A stretch of DNA of 64,000 nucleotides. Origin: Streptococcus catagoni (lineage in GTDB: Bacteria > Bacillota > Bacilli > Lactobacillales > Streptococcaceae). This document shows positions 1 to 9,438 of this stretch, piece by piece (positions within the stretch are counted from its first letter, which is position 1; every line of letters starts with the position of its first letter). The notes beneath the pieces are model-generated. The model ran no database searches. It was not told where the DNA came from and was given only the letters and a program-made list of their open reading frames with translations. The stretch is from the NCBI RefSeq assembly GCF_011421425.1, contig NZ_WPCW01000004.1, positions 62,001-126,000 on the forward strand, in the 5' to 3' direction. Made by a program: the position numbers and the translations under genes.

Positions 1-273
1 ATGCCCATGTTGGCAGAGCTTTCCCTGGAAAAACATGTGCCTATCATTGGGGGCTCTACTGATATGGTAGATGCTGGCGGACTACTGACTTATGGCTGTA
101 ACTATGAGCAACTGGGCAAGCAGGTTGCTAAGCAGGCAGTGAAGATCTTAAAGGGTCAAGACCCAGCCAGACTGCCAGTTCAGTATCCAAAGCAGGTGGA
201 CTTACATGTTAACAGGGAAATGGCCAAAAAATTAGGCATTGATCTATCAAAATTATCTGAAGAAAAGAAGTAA
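1..273 (+). CDS. ABC transporter substrate-binding protein, C-terminal part (TrpX-like)
   Basis: The window opens inside this gene, so only the last ~90 residues are visible and the ATG at base 1 is probably internal. The text (IIGGSTDMVDAGGLLTYGCNY, then QAVKILKGQDPARLPVQYP) matches the C-terminal lobe of the TrpX/COG2984 family of substrate-binding lipoproteins, which deliver a small ligand (tryptophan or tyrosine is proposed for some members) to a membrane permease. A permease and an ATPase follow immediately, giving the binding protein-permease-ATPase order of these importers. Signal peptide and lipobox lie outside the window. The ligand cannot be told from this fragment. Confidence 0.8.
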   Translation: MPMLAELSLEKHVPIIGGSTDMVDAGGLLTYGCNYEQLGKQVAKQAVKILKGQDPARLPVQYPKQVDLHVNREMAKKLGIDLSKLSEEKK

Positions 274-283
274 AGGAGAACCT

Positions 284-1168
284 ATGTCACTTATTTTATC
301 TAGCCTGTCTCAAGGGATCCTTTGGTCTGTCATGGCCATTGGTGTTTACATTACTTTTAGGATCTTGGATATTGCTGATCTGACAGCGGAGGGTTCTTTT
401 CCCCTTGGTGCTGCCATCTGTGCCACTGGCATTGTCTCAGGTTTGCACCCTCTCCTTGCTAGTCTTTTGGCCTTTGTTGGTGGGCTTTTAGCTGGCCTTG
501 TTTCTGGTCTCATTCACACCAAGTTAAAAATCCCTGCTTTATTAACAGGGATTATCACTTTGACAGCCTTATATTCAGTCAATCTTAAGGTCTTAGGCAA
601 GGCCAATCTGGCTCTCTTAGGTCAAGAAACCTTGGTCAGTAAAATCTACGCCTTAGGTTTTACCAAAACAGCCTCGGTCATGATCATGGGACTGGTCTTT
701 TTACTGGTCATTCTTCTTGCCTTAACCCTCTTTATGCGAACACAAATTGGGCTAGCTCTTCGGGCAAGCGGCGACAACCTCCCTATGAGCGCTTCTAACG
801 GCGTTTACACCGATCAGATGAAAATCATCGCCTACATGCTTTCCAACGCTCTCATAGCCCTCTGTGGGGCTCTCCTGTGTCAAAACAATGGCTATGCTGA
901 TTTAAACTCAGGAGTGGGAACTATTGTCATTGGACTAGCTTCCATCATCATAGCAGAAGTGGTCCTTCCTAAGAAGACCATTGGCTGGCGCCTGGCCTCC
1001 CTGGTTTTAGGATCTATCATCTATAGGCTGATTATCCTAGCCATCCTCTCTATTCCAGGTATGGACGCTGACTTGGTCAAGCTATGCTCAGCCATCCTTC
1101 TAGCCTCAGTCTTATACCTGCCCCAACTGCAAAAAGCACTGCAAATCCGCAAACCAAAATTAAATTAA
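284..1168 (+). CDS. ABC transporter permease (TrpY-like)
   Basis: A ~294-residue, very hydrophobic protein with about eight membrane segments, of the branched-chain amino-acid/ribose permease type (FRILDIADLTAEGSFPLGAA near the N terminus, conserved RASGDN loop mid-protein). I place the start at the ATG at 284 because AAAGGAG lies 5-8 bases upstream; an earlier in-frame start would overlap the preceding gene. It should form the membrane channel of the importer whose binding protein ends at 273 and whose ATPase starts at 1178. All three genes are tightly spaced and presumably one transcript. The substrate is unknown; the family suggests an aromatic amino acid or similar small molecule. Confidence 0.85.
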   Translation: MSLILSSLSQGILWSVMAIGVYITFRILDIADLTAEGSFPLGAAICATGIVSGLHPLLASLLAFVGGLLAGLVSGLIHTKLKIPALLTGIITLTALYSVNLKVLGKANLALLGQETLVSKIYALGFTKTASVMIMGLVFLLVILLALTLFMRTQIGLALRASGDNLPMSASNGVYTDQMKIIAYMLSNALIALCGALLCQNNGYADLNSGVGTIVIGLASIIIAEVVLPKKTIGWRLASLVLGSIIYRLIILAILSIPGMDADLVKLCSAILLASVLYLPQLQKALQIRKPKLN

Positions 1169-1177
1169 GGAAACAAT

Positions 1178-1981
1178 ATGGAAAGTTTATTATCATTACG
1201 AAAGATTCACAAGTCCTTTGAAGTAGGGACAATCAACGAAAATCACGTCTTAAGAGGCCTGAGCCTGGAAGTTAGAGAGGGCGACTTTATCTCCATCATT
1301 GGTGGAAATGGAGCTGGAAAATCAACCCTGATGAATAGCTTGGCAGGCACTGTCAAAGTGGACCAGGGAGACATCCTACTAGAAGGCCAATCCATCAAAA
1401 AGGATCCCACAGCCAAAAGAGCCAAAAACATCAGCCGCGTCTTTCAGGATCCCAAGATGGGAACAGCTTCGCGCCTGACCATAGAAGAGAACATGGCCAT
1501 AGCCTATAGTCGCGGCAAAAAGCGAGGTCTGAGCTGGGGCCTTAAAGAAAAGGAGCGCCAACTTTTCAGGGAAAGATTGAAAGAATTAGGCTTAAACTTA
1601 GAAAACCGCCTAAAAGTTGATACTCAATTTCTATCAGGTGGCCAAAGGCAGGCTCTGACCCTACTCATGGCCTCCTTGCAAAAACCAAAACTCTTGCTCC
1701 TAGATGAACATACGGCAGCCTTAGACCCTAAGACCAGTGAGATGGTCATGACCCTGACCAATAAGATTGTGACAAAAGACCAGCTGACCACTCTCATGAT
1801 CACCCACAACATGGAACATGCCATCAACTATGGCAACCGCCTGGTCATGCTAGACCAGGGAAAAATTGTCGTGGATATAGAAGGTCAGGAAAAGAAAAAG
1901 CTAACAGTAGCCCAGCTAATGACCCTCTTCCAAAAGAAGAGTGGCCATCAACTAACAGCTGACGCCTTACTCCTAGGCTAA
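1178..1981 (+). CDS. ABC transporter ATP-binding protein (TrpZ-like)
   Basis: 267 residues with a complete nucleotide-binding domain: Walker A GGNGAGKST around residue 43, Q-loop near FQDPKMG, signature LSGGQRQAL near 152, Walker B LLLLDEHTAALDP, and the switch histidine in MITHNMEHA. The Walker B region reads DEH rather than the usual DEP, which is common in this subfamily. Located 9 bases after the permease, it powers the importer encoded by the two preceding genes. The next gene downstream on this strand is far away, so this is the last gene of the operon. Confidence 0.9.
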   Translation: MESLLSLRKIHKSFEVGTINENHVLRGLSLEVREGDFISIIGGNGAGKSTLMNSLAGTVKVDQGDILLEGQSIKKDPTAKRAKNISRVFQDPKMGTASRLTIEENMAIAYSRGKKRGLSWGLKEKERQLFRERLKELGLNLENRLKVDTQFLSGGQRQALTLLMASLQKPKLLLLDEHTAALDPKTSEMVMTLTNKIVTKDQLTTLMITHNMEHAINYGNRLVMLDQGKIVVDIEGQEKKKLTVAQLMTLFQKKSGHQLTADALLLG

Positions 1982-1999
1982 GATTTTAAGGACCAAGAG

Positions 2000-2890
2000 T
2001 TAGTTTCCTACGAAATCCTTGATCTTCTCAAGCTTGGTAAAGTCATTTTGTGAAAATCTGTAGTAGGAAGATCTGTAGGTTACTCTATAAGCTTTATCTT
2101 CAATATATTTGATAGCTTGATTTAGATCATGAACGGTCTTAGCTTCATCAATCTGTCGTTCAGCTTCTTCATAATCACTTTGTTCTACACGTCTTGAAGT
2201 GCTTCTATATTTGTCTTGGTGTTTTTTAAGAATTTTTTAGCCTCTGCTTTGTGATCGTGAACATAGACCATCTCTTTTCTTTTGTCTTTAGCTTCCTTGA
2301 TAATGTTTTTTAAATCGTCTAGGAAGCTGGTATTTTCAAGTTGTTCGACATAATAATTAGCAAGAGTACCATCATAGTTTATCCCATGGAGCCTGTAGAT
2401 ATGTTCAGGGTTGTCTTTCATGTGCTTTTGCAATTTACGGAAAATAAAACCTGGAATTTTATGTCTTTGTAAGTAGAGGCTGACTTTGATATGTTCACTA
2501 TCAAGATTGTTTTCAAATTCATTTTTGAAGTCTTCAAATGCGTCATAGTCACGATGCCTTAGTTGGCTCTTAATGTGTGACTTTATTTCAGCGTCACGTT
2601 TTCGTACTCCTTGAAAGTTATAACTAGAATCTTGTCTAGAACTTGAGTAACCTCTATCAGACTTTAGTCGGTCAGTGTCGTGAGTTGAAGTATCTCTTCG
2701 TTTTCTTATTTGACGTGTCGAGCTAGAGGTTTTTTCTTGTCATGTGATAGGATCGCTCCTTTGCTTAATACCTCGACCATTATGTTGTAAGCACTGGCCA
2801 AAATAAAATCACATTTCTTAACTGAGCTATAGTAGATGATTCCATTTCTGCCTAATCTGACAGGAGTTGTCATCTCCACAAGCTCATAAA
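2000..2890 (-). pseudogene. Decayed, frameshifted gene remnant (possible mobilization/relaxase-like C-terminal part)
   Basis: Reading the minus strand from about 2890 down to 2000 gives a nearly continuous protein only if two frame changes are allowed. The first block contains VEMTTPVRLGRNGIIYYSSV and ends near 2741 at an A-rich run. The second block, in a new frame, is Arg/Ser-rich and then helical (FEDFKNEFENNL, KIPGFIFRKLQKHM, KEAKDKRKEMVYVHDHKAEA), stopping at 2185. The third block (EQSDYEEAERQIDEAKTV) ends at the TAA at 2000. There is no start codon in the right place, and the 5' end runs into the terminator of the kinase gene. The charged, helical character is like the C-terminal part of Gram-positive conjugative-element proteins, but I do not recognise the family with certainty. 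Confidence 0.55.
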
Positions 2891-2897
2891 AGTCATC

Positions 2898-2925
2898 AAA
2901 AAAAGCAGCGTTGGCTGCTTTTTTT
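2898..2925 (-). terminator. Intrinsic terminator of the deoxynucleoside kinase gene
   Basis: GCAGC (905-909) and GCTGC (914-918) form a stem with a 4-base loop, flanked by runs of seven A and seven T. The hairpin overlaps the kinase stop codon. The symmetrical A/T tracts mean it could work in both directions. Confidence 0.75.
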
Positions 2926-3568
2926 AATCTAGTAAATCTAAACTTTTCAATTTCTCATCAATCAGGGCAAAAACTTTCTTGAGGTCATCTTCACTTTGGA
3001 CAAAGTCCAAGACATTACCATTGATTTTCATCTTTGGTGAGACCTCATAGTTCTCATACCAGTCTGGATAGGCCTTATACACCTGACGGTAATAAGCTTC
3101 CAACTCAGGATTGTCCTTGATCTGCTCAAAGCTGCGCCCACGATTGGCAATGCGTTCCAACATTTTCTCAAAGGAAACGTCAATGTAAATCAATAGGTCA
3201 GGCTTCTTCTTAGGCATCCCCTCAAGTTCTTCTAGCATATTAGCCAAAAGCTCCTGATAGATCTCAAGCTCTGTTTGCGTGATATTACCATTTTGATAAT
3301 TCAAAATCAAAAAGAGCTCGTCTTCAAAGATAGAACGGTCAAGAACATTATTATCAGCCTTATAGGCCTCCTTAATGGACTTAAAACGCTTATTCAAAAA
3401 ATAAATCTGCAACAAAAAGGCATACTTCTGCGGATCCTGATAATAAAGATCCAGCACAGGGTTGTTATCCACAGCCTCATAAAAAACCTCTGTCCCCAAG
3501 TGTTCGCCTAGAGCAGCGGCCAAAGAACTCTTTCCAGCTCCTATTGTACCAGCTAAAACTATCAACAT
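2924..3568 (-). CDS. Deoxynucleoside kinase family protein
   Basis: A 214-residue P-loop kinase that phosphorylates deoxynucleosides (deoxyadenosine/deoxyguanosine type) for nucleotide salvage. Walker A is GTIGAGKSS near the N terminus. The family motif VLDRSIFEDELF (DRS with substrate-binding acidic residue) lies mid-protein, and an arginine-rich lid (RIANRGRSFEQ) follows. Start chosen at the ATG at 3568-3566 because AAAGGAG precedes it; a 12-residue upstream extension lacks a ribosome site. It lies just downstream of dusB on the same strand (20 bases), so it is probably the last gene of a hslO-dusB-kinase transcript, ended by the hairpin over its stop codon. Confidence 0.88.
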   Translation of the reverse strand: MLIVLAGTIGAGKSSLAAALGEHLGTEVFYEAVDNNPVLDLYYQDPQKYAFLLQIYFLNKRFKSIKEAYKADNNVLDRSIFEDELFLILNYQNGNITQTELEIYQELLANMLEELEGMPKKKPDLLIYIDVSFEKMLERIANRGRSFEQIKDNPELEAYYRQVYKAYPDWYENYEVSPKMKINGNVLDFVQSEDDLKKVFALIDEKLKSLDLLD

Positions 3569-3587
3569 GCTTCTCCTTTGCTTGTCC

Positions 3588-4565
3588 CTAGCCCACCTGA
3601 GCAAAAATACTTTCCACTTCGGCTAAAGTACTAGCCCGTGACACAGCACTGCGCACCTTGGCAGCCCCAGCAGTTCCCCTCAGATAGTGAGGCGCCAAAC
3701 CACGAAACTCCCGCACAGCAATAACCTCGCCCTTGAGGGCAATCAAACGTTTCAAATGATCCTTGGCAATAGCCAATTTTTGGGCAAATGGAAGATCAGG
3801 TAAGGCCTCCCCCGTTTCAAAGAAATGGTTAATCTGCGTAAAGAGATAGGGATTGTTCATAGCTGCGCGACCAATCATCACAGCATCCACACCAATTTCC
3901 TCGATCATGAACTTGGCATCCTGAACACTGCGGACATCACCATTCCCAATAAAAGGAATCTTGCTGATGGCCTTAGAAACCCTGGCCAAAGTCTCATGGT
4001 CACAAGAGCCCGTGTACATCTGCTCCCTGGTCCGCCCATGCATGGCTAGAGCAGAAACCCCGGCAGATTCAGCTGCTAGGGCATTCTCAACAGCCAGAGA
4101 ACTATCAGACCAACCAGTCCGCATCTTGACCGTCAAAGGAATATCCAGGACAGAAGTCACCTCAGAAACGATATGATAAATCTTATCAGGATCCCGTAAC
4201 CACTTAGCACCAGCCTCATTTTTAACCACCTTGTTGACCGGACAACCCATGTTGATATCAACGATATCAGCCTTGGTATTGGTCTGAATAAAGTCGGCCG
4301 CCCGCTTCAACCCCTCAGCGTCGCCGCCAAAAAGTTGAATGGAAACAGGGTGTTCATTATCATCAATATGCAGCATGTGCAGGGTCTTCTCGTTGTTATA
4401 AAGTAACCCCTTCTCAGAGATCATCTCCATAACCACAAGACCCGCGCCAAACTCCTTGGCAATGGTTCTAAAAGCAGAGTTGGTGACCCCAGCCATGGGC
4501 GCTAGCACCGTACGGTGCGGAATGACCACATCCCCGATCTTAAAAGAAGAATTAAGCTTTGTCAT
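3588..4565 (-). CDS. dusB: tRNA-dihydrouridine synthase DusB
   Basis: 325 residues, normal for the family. It reduces uridine to dihydrouridine in the tRNA D-loop using FMN. Seen here: N-terminal [16 protein letters not shown]/active-site segment [18 protein letters not shown] with the catalytic Cys, KMRTGW, the [11 protein letters not shown] segment, and GNGDVRS and [12 protein letters not shown] for phosphate/FMN binding. The C terminus ends with the helical RNA-binding domain ([14 protein letters not shown]). It overlaps the end of hslO by 14 bases, so the two are translationally linked. This dusB-hslO pairing is common in streptococci. Confidence 0.95.
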   Translation of the reverse strand: MTKLNSSFKIGDVVIPHRTVLAPMAGVTNSAFRTIAKEFGAGLVVMEMISEKGLLYNNEKTLHMLHIDDNEHPVSIQLFGGDAEGLKRAADFIQTNTKADIVDINMGCPVNKVVKNEAGAKWLRDPDKIYHIVSEVTSVLDIPLTVKMRTGWSDSSLAVENALAAESAGVSALAMHGRTREQMYTGSCDHETLARVSKAISKIPFIGNGDVRSVQDAKFMIEEIGVDAVMIGRAAMNNPYLFTQINHFFETGEALPDLPFAQKLAIAKDHLKRLIALKGEVIAVREFRGLAPHYLRGTAGAAKVRSAVSRASTLAEVESIFAQVG

Positions 4566-5424
4566 GGATCATCCCCTCCAAATCTTTAGCATTAAAAACA
4601 TAGCGCTGCTGACAGAACTGACAGACAATCTCAGCTCCCTGATCCTGGGCTAACATCTCTTGCAAATCACTGACCGGCAGAGACATCAAAGCCGCCTCAA
4701 AACGCTCCCGTGAACAATCACAGTAAAAAGACAGAGGCTCTTCAGACAGACGCTTATAGCCCTCATCCCCATAAATGGCAGATAGCAGAGCATCCACATG
4801 ATCCTCAGAAGCCAACAAGTCAGAAATGGCAGGCATCTCCTGCAGCCGCTTCTCAAAACGTGCAATCTCCTCCTCTGGAGCTCCAGGCAGAGCCTGAACC
4901 AAAAAGCCACCAGCTACCTTGACCTGATCCTTGTCATCCAAGAGAACATTTAGACCAACCGCAGAAGGGGTTTGCTCTGACTCCGCCAAAAAATAGGCGA
5001 AATCTTCACCGATTTCACCAGAAATCAAGGGAGTAGTTGAAGTGTAGGGTCTACCAGTACCATAGTCAACAATAGAGACAAAGTGACCATTTCCCATAAA
5101 AGGTCCAACCAAAACCTCACCAGTGGCCGTCTTTTTAATGTCTACACCAGGATTTTGGATGTAGCCCTTGACATGCCCCTTAGTGTCAGCAACAGAAATG
5201 ATATGGCCAAAAGAAGAGTCACCAATGACCTTGACAGTGACCTTGCTATCACCCTTTTGATTGGCAGCAAGGATCTGGTTAGCAATCAAGGTACGTCCCA
5301 GTGCAACCGTTGATGAAGCTAGGGTCTGATGTTTTTCCTGAGCACGTCGAACAGTCTCTGAACTATCAAGAACAAAGGCTCTAAAAGAGCCAGTATTTGC
5401 TATTGTTTTAATCAATTTATCCAT
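4552..5424 (-). CDS. hslO: Redox-regulated chaperone Hsp33
   Basis: 290-residue Hsp33. In reducing cytoplasm it is inactive with zinc bound by four cysteines; oxidative stress releases zinc and turns it into a holdase chaperone. The four cysteines are present in the usual C-terminal positions: CDC (about residue 235) and CQFC (about 268). The N-terminal domain contains the conserved [20 protein letters not shown] and [12 protein letters not shown] stretches. It is the first gene of the minus-strand group hslO-dusB-kinase. The mga gene lies 37 bases upstream on the same strand, so some read-through from mga is possible. Confidence 0.95.
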   Translation of the reverse strand: MDKLIKTIANTGSFRAFVLDSSETVRRAQEKHQTLASSTVALGRTLIANQILAANQKGDSKVTVKVIGDSSFGHIISVADTKGHVKGYIQNPGVDIKKTATGEVLVGPFMGNGHFVSIVDYGTGRPYTSTTPLISGEIGEDFAYFLAESEQTPSAVGLNVLLDDKDQVKVAGGFLVQALPGAPEEEIARFEKRLQEMPAISDLLASEDHVDALLSAIYGDEGYKRLSEEPLSFYCDCSRERFEAALMSLPVSDLQEMLAQDQGAEIVCQFCQQRYVFNAKDLEGMIHDKA

Positions 5425-5460
5425 GGCTATTATTATAGCACAAAGAAGAGATTCTGACCT

Positions 5461-6972
5461 CTAAGATATACTTTTACTTGTTGAAGCCGTTGCAAACTGC
5501 TCCTTGACCTTCTTAACCAGATAATGGTTCAAGCGCTCAAGAGCAATAGAAGGAATCAACTTGTTGAAGTAATAGATATCAGTTCCTTCGATCTCAGGTA
5601 GGATGATATCTGTTAGAACCAGATCAAAATTATCTCTAATATAGTCTACATCCAGGCTAGGACTCTTGAAGATAGCGATATCAAAGAACTGTCCAGCATA
5701 GGCCTTGAGGAATTGCCCCACATTGGAAGTTCCCTTTTCAATGACCAAAAGGCGATGGTGTTGAATCATCTGACTGAGGTGAACATAGAGATTGTCCCAG
5801 TAGGCCACAAGGATATAGACCAGATCATAAAGGGTTGACTCTGGGCAGGGTAGGCGTTTTTGCTTAAAGAGTTCTTCCAAGCTTTGACAGAGCTTAGAGA
5901 AGAAATAAGGGTACTCCTCCTTGAAGAAGTCCATACACTCCTGACGAGGATCATAGATCAAGAAGTTATGGTGATGATCAGCCTTGCCTAGCATATAGGC
6001 GTTGTTAAGCACAGTCACAATCTGATCCTTGTTAGCCATAGGGATCCTTAGCTGAGCCTCTAGCTGATCTAGAACTGCTAGCCAGGAAGCAAAGGGCATA
6101 TCATTACGGTGTAAGGGAGATACCTCCTGATAAGGGATAAGTTCAGAATTGAGGACGATCCTTTGGCTGTAGTAGGGCGACAACATATCAGATAGGGCCT
6201 GATCAGACAGATGAACCTGATATTTTTGGGATAGGCGCTTTGATAGGGGACGCAGCTCAGGATGGTTGGTCAAGACTTCAAAGGTCTCTCTGACTGAAGC
6301 TGGACTATGTAGATAATAACCACGAGACTGGCGATAAAAGTTAATGGCCACCAGCAGCTTAAGATGACGATGCAGGGCAAAGCCCACTTCTGCTTTTTTA
6401 TCAGCTAAAAGATAGCTGACCAGTTGATTCATATCTTCTTCACGGATAAATTGCTCTAGAGGCCAAATATGACAATCATAGGATTCAGAAAAATATTTCA
6501 GAAAAAAAAGCCTAATGGCCGTCTCCTCTCCAGTGAAGGTCAAATGTTTTTTATCAATGCAGATCTGAAAATGGGCCATCAAATACTGATTAGTCCGATT
6601 TAAAAGTCTTTTTAAGGTGGAAAGGCTCATGTACATATGCTCTGCCAAGTCGTCTAAGGAGCGAGCTGGCTTATAAAAGAGGATCTCTAAAAGCCGTAGG
6701 GCAGGAGAGTCTTGTAAAACTGACTGATAGAGTTTTTTAGTGCCATACTGGTCCTTATAAGAAATTTTCAGATGTGGAGAAATGTAAGCTACATCGGTCA
6801 CTTCTGGAAAAGAACGAAGGTTAGCAATTTCTGTTTGCAGGGTTAAAAAAGAACAATTTAATCTTTGACAAATGCTCTTATAATCCAAATAGGGCTTTTT
6901 AGCCCTCATCAGCATTAACAGTTTTAGAGTGCGAACCTGTTGATTTGTGAAAAATCCAGTATTAAAAGGCAT
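5461..6972 (-). CDS. mga: Mga-family virulence transcription regulator
   Basis: 503 residues, close to the ~530 of group A streptococcal Mga, which activates M-protein and other surface-protein genes. Two N-terminal helix-turn-helix units are visible: the first around residues 15-60 (DYKSICQRLNCSFLTLQTEI), the second around 105-145 (SLDDLAEHMYMSLSTLKRLL). The middle is PRD-like, the sugar-phosphotransferase-responsive region of Mga, and the last ~100 residues look EIIB-like (LLVIEKGTSNVGQFLKAY). It is divergent from the M-like gene at 7387, with a 414-base gap between them. In group A streptococci the two genes point the same way; the divergent layout recalls mgx/simA of S. iniae as I remember it. 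Confidence 0.9.
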   Translation of the reverse strand: MPFNTGFFTNQQVRTLKLLMLMRAKKPYLDYKSICQRLNCSFLTLQTEIANLRSFPEVTDVAYISPHLKISYKDQYGTKKLYQSVLQDSPALRLLEILFYKPARSLDDLAEHMYMSLSTLKRLLNRTNQYLMAHFQICIDKKHLTFTGEETAIRLFFLKYFSESYDCHIWPLEQFIREEDMNQLVSYLLADKKAEVGFALHRHLKLLVAINFYRQSRGYYLHSPASVRETFEVLTNHPELRPLSKRLSQKYQVHLSDQALSDMLSPYYSQRIVLNSELIPYQEVSPLHRNDMPFASWLAVLDQLEAQLRIPMANKDQIVTVLNNAYMLGKADHHHNFLIYDPRQECMDFFKEEYPYFFSKLCQSLEELFKQKRLPCPESTLYDLVYILVAYWDNLYVHLSQMIQHHRLLVIEKGTSNVGQFLKAYAGQFFDIAIFKSPSLDVDYIRDNFDLVLTDIILPEIEGTDIYYFNKLIPSIALERLNHYLVKKVKEQFATASTSKSIS

Positions 6973-7062
6973 TATATTCTCCTAGTGTGTAAATTAGTAA
7001 CAGCTAATACCCTCTTAATAAAGTTTCTAAAAAATGGGAAACTTTTAAAAATTAAAGGCTTC

Positions 7063-7106
7063 AATAAGATAACTAAATTATAATAATAAGATAACTAAAT
7101 TATAAT
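7063..7106. repeat. Two perfect tandem copies of a 22-bp unit
   Basis: Copies at 7063-7084 and 7085-7106 are identical; the unit contains AAGATAACTAAATTATA. At 22 bp the centres lie about two helical turns apart, as expected for paired sites for one regulator on the same DNA face. They lie between the two divergent genes, ~90 bases upstream of the mga start and ~280 bases upstream of the M-like start. Confidence 0.85.
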
Positions 7107-7226
7107 AAAATGTCAATATATTTTTTTAACAAGTTAAGCAAAGGCTTGCATAAAAATCTAAAATGAGAAAACTTCTATTGAAAGTGCTATCATTAGCATT
7201 GTGTAATCGATTCAACAATTTTAATC

Positions 7227-7255
7227 TTGATTAAAATCTTGGACTTGAATACCAT
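7227..7255 (+). promoter_or_regulatory. Candidate promoter of the M-like gene
   Basis: TTGATT (7227-7232) and TACCAT (7250-7255) are separated by exactly 17 bases. The -10 match is only 4 of 6, which fits a promoter needing an activator such as Mga. It would leave a leader of ~125 bases before the ATG at 7387. Confidence 0.45.
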
Positions 7256-7386
7256 AAAAAACTCATGTTTAATTTATTTAAAGTTTCGAAGAAGGCAGAC
7301 TGTCTTTTTTTTCTGCCCCAAAAAAAGAAAAAGTCTAAAGTCTATCGAGCTTATAGTTACATAGGAAGAAAAAGGAGAAAAAATTA

Positions 7387-9115
7387 ATGGCTACGAAAAG
7401 TAAAGCCCGTAAACACGCCCTTAGAAAGGCGGTGACGACAGCAGTTCTAGCGAGTACTGCAATGGGAACATTAGGGAGGGCACTGACAAGTGCAACGACT
7501 GTTAAGGCCAGTGGATTAAGACGACTTCCACAAATTACTGATTTTGATCGGGAAAGACTTTTCACTCTTATTAGTGATCGGAAGTACCAAAAAATGGAAG
7601 ATAAGGACATTTTAGCAGAATTAAGAGATGTACTTGATCATTCTGATGTTAGTACTTTATTAAGATTAACGAACGGTCTAAATCCTTCTGATATAAACTA
7701 TAGAGATAGTATATTGAGACATATTGAAAAGAGTATAGGTGCTTTTACTGATCCAGTATACAGAAACAAGGTTCATAGTCTAACTTCATTATTATATAGA
7801 AACAATTCAAAAAAAATTAGTTGAAAATGACAAAAACATTGATAAAATGGGTGACCTATATGACCAAATTAGTGAAAAAAATAAGAATATAGAAAAAATA
7901 AATAGTGATAGAAAGGCTTTGGAAGAAATAGCAAAATTCCAAAGAAAGGCAATAAAGGATAAAGAAAAAGCTATAGAAACTGTACAAGCAGAACTTGAGA
8001 AGTCCATTCAGAGTCATTCTAAAATGGCTGAGCGAGAAGGTAAACGAGCAGCTGAATTACAAAAGAAAATTGATGCATTAACCGCTGAAAAACAAGGTTT
8101 ATTAGATCAATTAAAAGACGAAGAATCAAGACATCAAGGAACAATCCGAACCACTACTAGAATGGTGAAGGAATTAGAAAGAGCTCGTAAGGAAGCTGAG
8201 CATTATAAAAATCAAGATAAGATAATAACTCATGCTTTTGAACAGGCTAAGGCAGAGTATGACAAAAAAGCTAAAGAAGCGGAACAAGCTAATAATACTG
8301 TTCTTCTTTTAAGCAACGCCTTGAATCAAGCAAAAGAAGAATTTGATCAAACAAATCAAAAACTTACAATTGCCCTTGAAGAAAAAGCAGTTCTTGAAGC
8401 TCAATTGAGTGAAAAAGAAGCCAAGGTTACAACATTACAAAATCAATTAGAAGAAGCTAACCAAGCTAATAAGGCAGCTGAAGCTAAGATTGCTGAGCTT
8501 GAGAAACAAGTAGCGGATGGAGCTTCAGTGAATAAAGGCTTACAAGCTGAAATAAAGAAAAAAGATGAGAATATAGCTGCTCTGGAAAAAGAATTGTCAA
8601 GTTCTAAGAAAGAACTTCAAGAATCTGTAGAAGCGAAAGAAAAAGCAGAAAAAGAACTTGCAAGTCTTAAAGAAGAAATCGAAAAATTAAAAGCTGATAA
8701 TCAAGAGCTTGAAGCTAAAATTGAAAAACTAGAAAAAGAAAAAGCAGAACTTGTTCGTGAAGTTGAAAAACTAGAAAAAGACAAGAAAGCTTTAACTGAA
8801 AATATTGAAAAACTTCTTAAAGACCTAGAAGAACTTAAACATAAACTAGACCTATCTGAGCATGAAAAAGCAGATTTCTTAGCTCAAATTGAACGCTTGA
8901 AGAAAGAATTAGCAGAAAAACTTCATGGTAAGTCTGGCATGACAGATATGTCTAAGGGAACTATGCCTTCTCATTCAGGTAGTGCAGCTGCTAAAGGACA
9001 GCTTCCAGCAACTGGTGAAGCATCAGCAAATCCATTCTTCACATCAGCTGCTCTTGCTATTATGGTAGGTGCTGGTACTCTTGGAATGGCAGTTAGAAAA
9101 AAAGAAAACGACTAA
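7387..9115 (+). pseudogene. M-like, LPXTG-anchored coiled-coil surface protein, frameshifted
   Basis: The ATG at 7387 follows AAGGAG. The N terminus has a streptococcal export signal (HALRKAVTTAVLASTAMGTLG, cleavage probably near VKASG). After ~142 residues the frame ends at the TGA at 7822. The downstream frame opens before the stop and continues to 9115: a long Lys/Glu heptad coiled coil, then LPATGE, a hydrophobic span and a charged tail (VRKKEND). The switch lies at a run of eight A (7809-7816); removing one A restores one ~575-residue protein. An M-like protein would bind host plasma proteins and resist phagocytosis. As written, the product is a short secreted peptide with no wall anchor. 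A sequencing error or slippage-based phase variation are alternatives to true loss. Confidence 0.8.
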
Positions 9116-9270
9116 GACTTTGGCCACTTTAAAATGGCCAAAAAAATCAGCCAGTGAAGGAAGCCGATAAGACAACTCCTCTTCCTTCGACTGTTGCTGG
9201 TGATGAAAATAAGATTATTTAAAACAACGACTTTTTTCGACTTATACAACTTTTGATAGACAAATACAAA

Positions 9271-9304
9271 GAGCACAAGCCTTCACTCCGGCTTGTGCTT
9301 TTCC
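9271..9304. terminator. Bidirectional intrinsic terminator after the M-like gene
   Basis: GCACAAGCC (9273-9281) pairs perfectly with GGCTTGTGC (9290-9298) around an 8-base loop, followed by TTTT and later a second T run. The rest of the 9116-9400 gap shows a TGGCCA-based inverted repeat at 9120-9142 and no gene. Confidence 0.75.
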
Positions 9305-9401
9305 TGTTTTTTGATAGATTTCTTTTTATCTTTTTAACTGACCATTCTAAGAGCTATCTTATGTCAGCTAAAGAGAGTGGCTGATGTCATTGGCAAATAA
9401 G

Positions 9402-9425
9402 AAAAAAGAGCCCAAGCTCTCTTTT
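9402..9425 (-). terminator. Intrinsic terminator of gshAB
   Basis: GAGC-CCAA-GCTC with flanking A and T runs, located 14 bases past the gshAB stop codon on the minus strand. The short GC stem is extended by A-T pairs. Confidence 0.65.
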
Positions 9426-9438
9426 CAAATCATCTCTT

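Larger units (their letters stand above)
6973..7386. promoter_or_regulatory. Divergent mga / M-like intergenic control region
   Basis: This 414-base AT-rich gap must hold both start regions. It contains a perfect 22-bp tandem duplication (7063-7106), a candidate promoter for the M-like gene (7227-7255), and a small leader hairpin (GGCAGA ... TCTGCC, about 7292-7317). Mga proteins bind upstream of M-like genes, so operators are expected here, but I cannot identify one by sequence alone. Confidence 0.5.
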
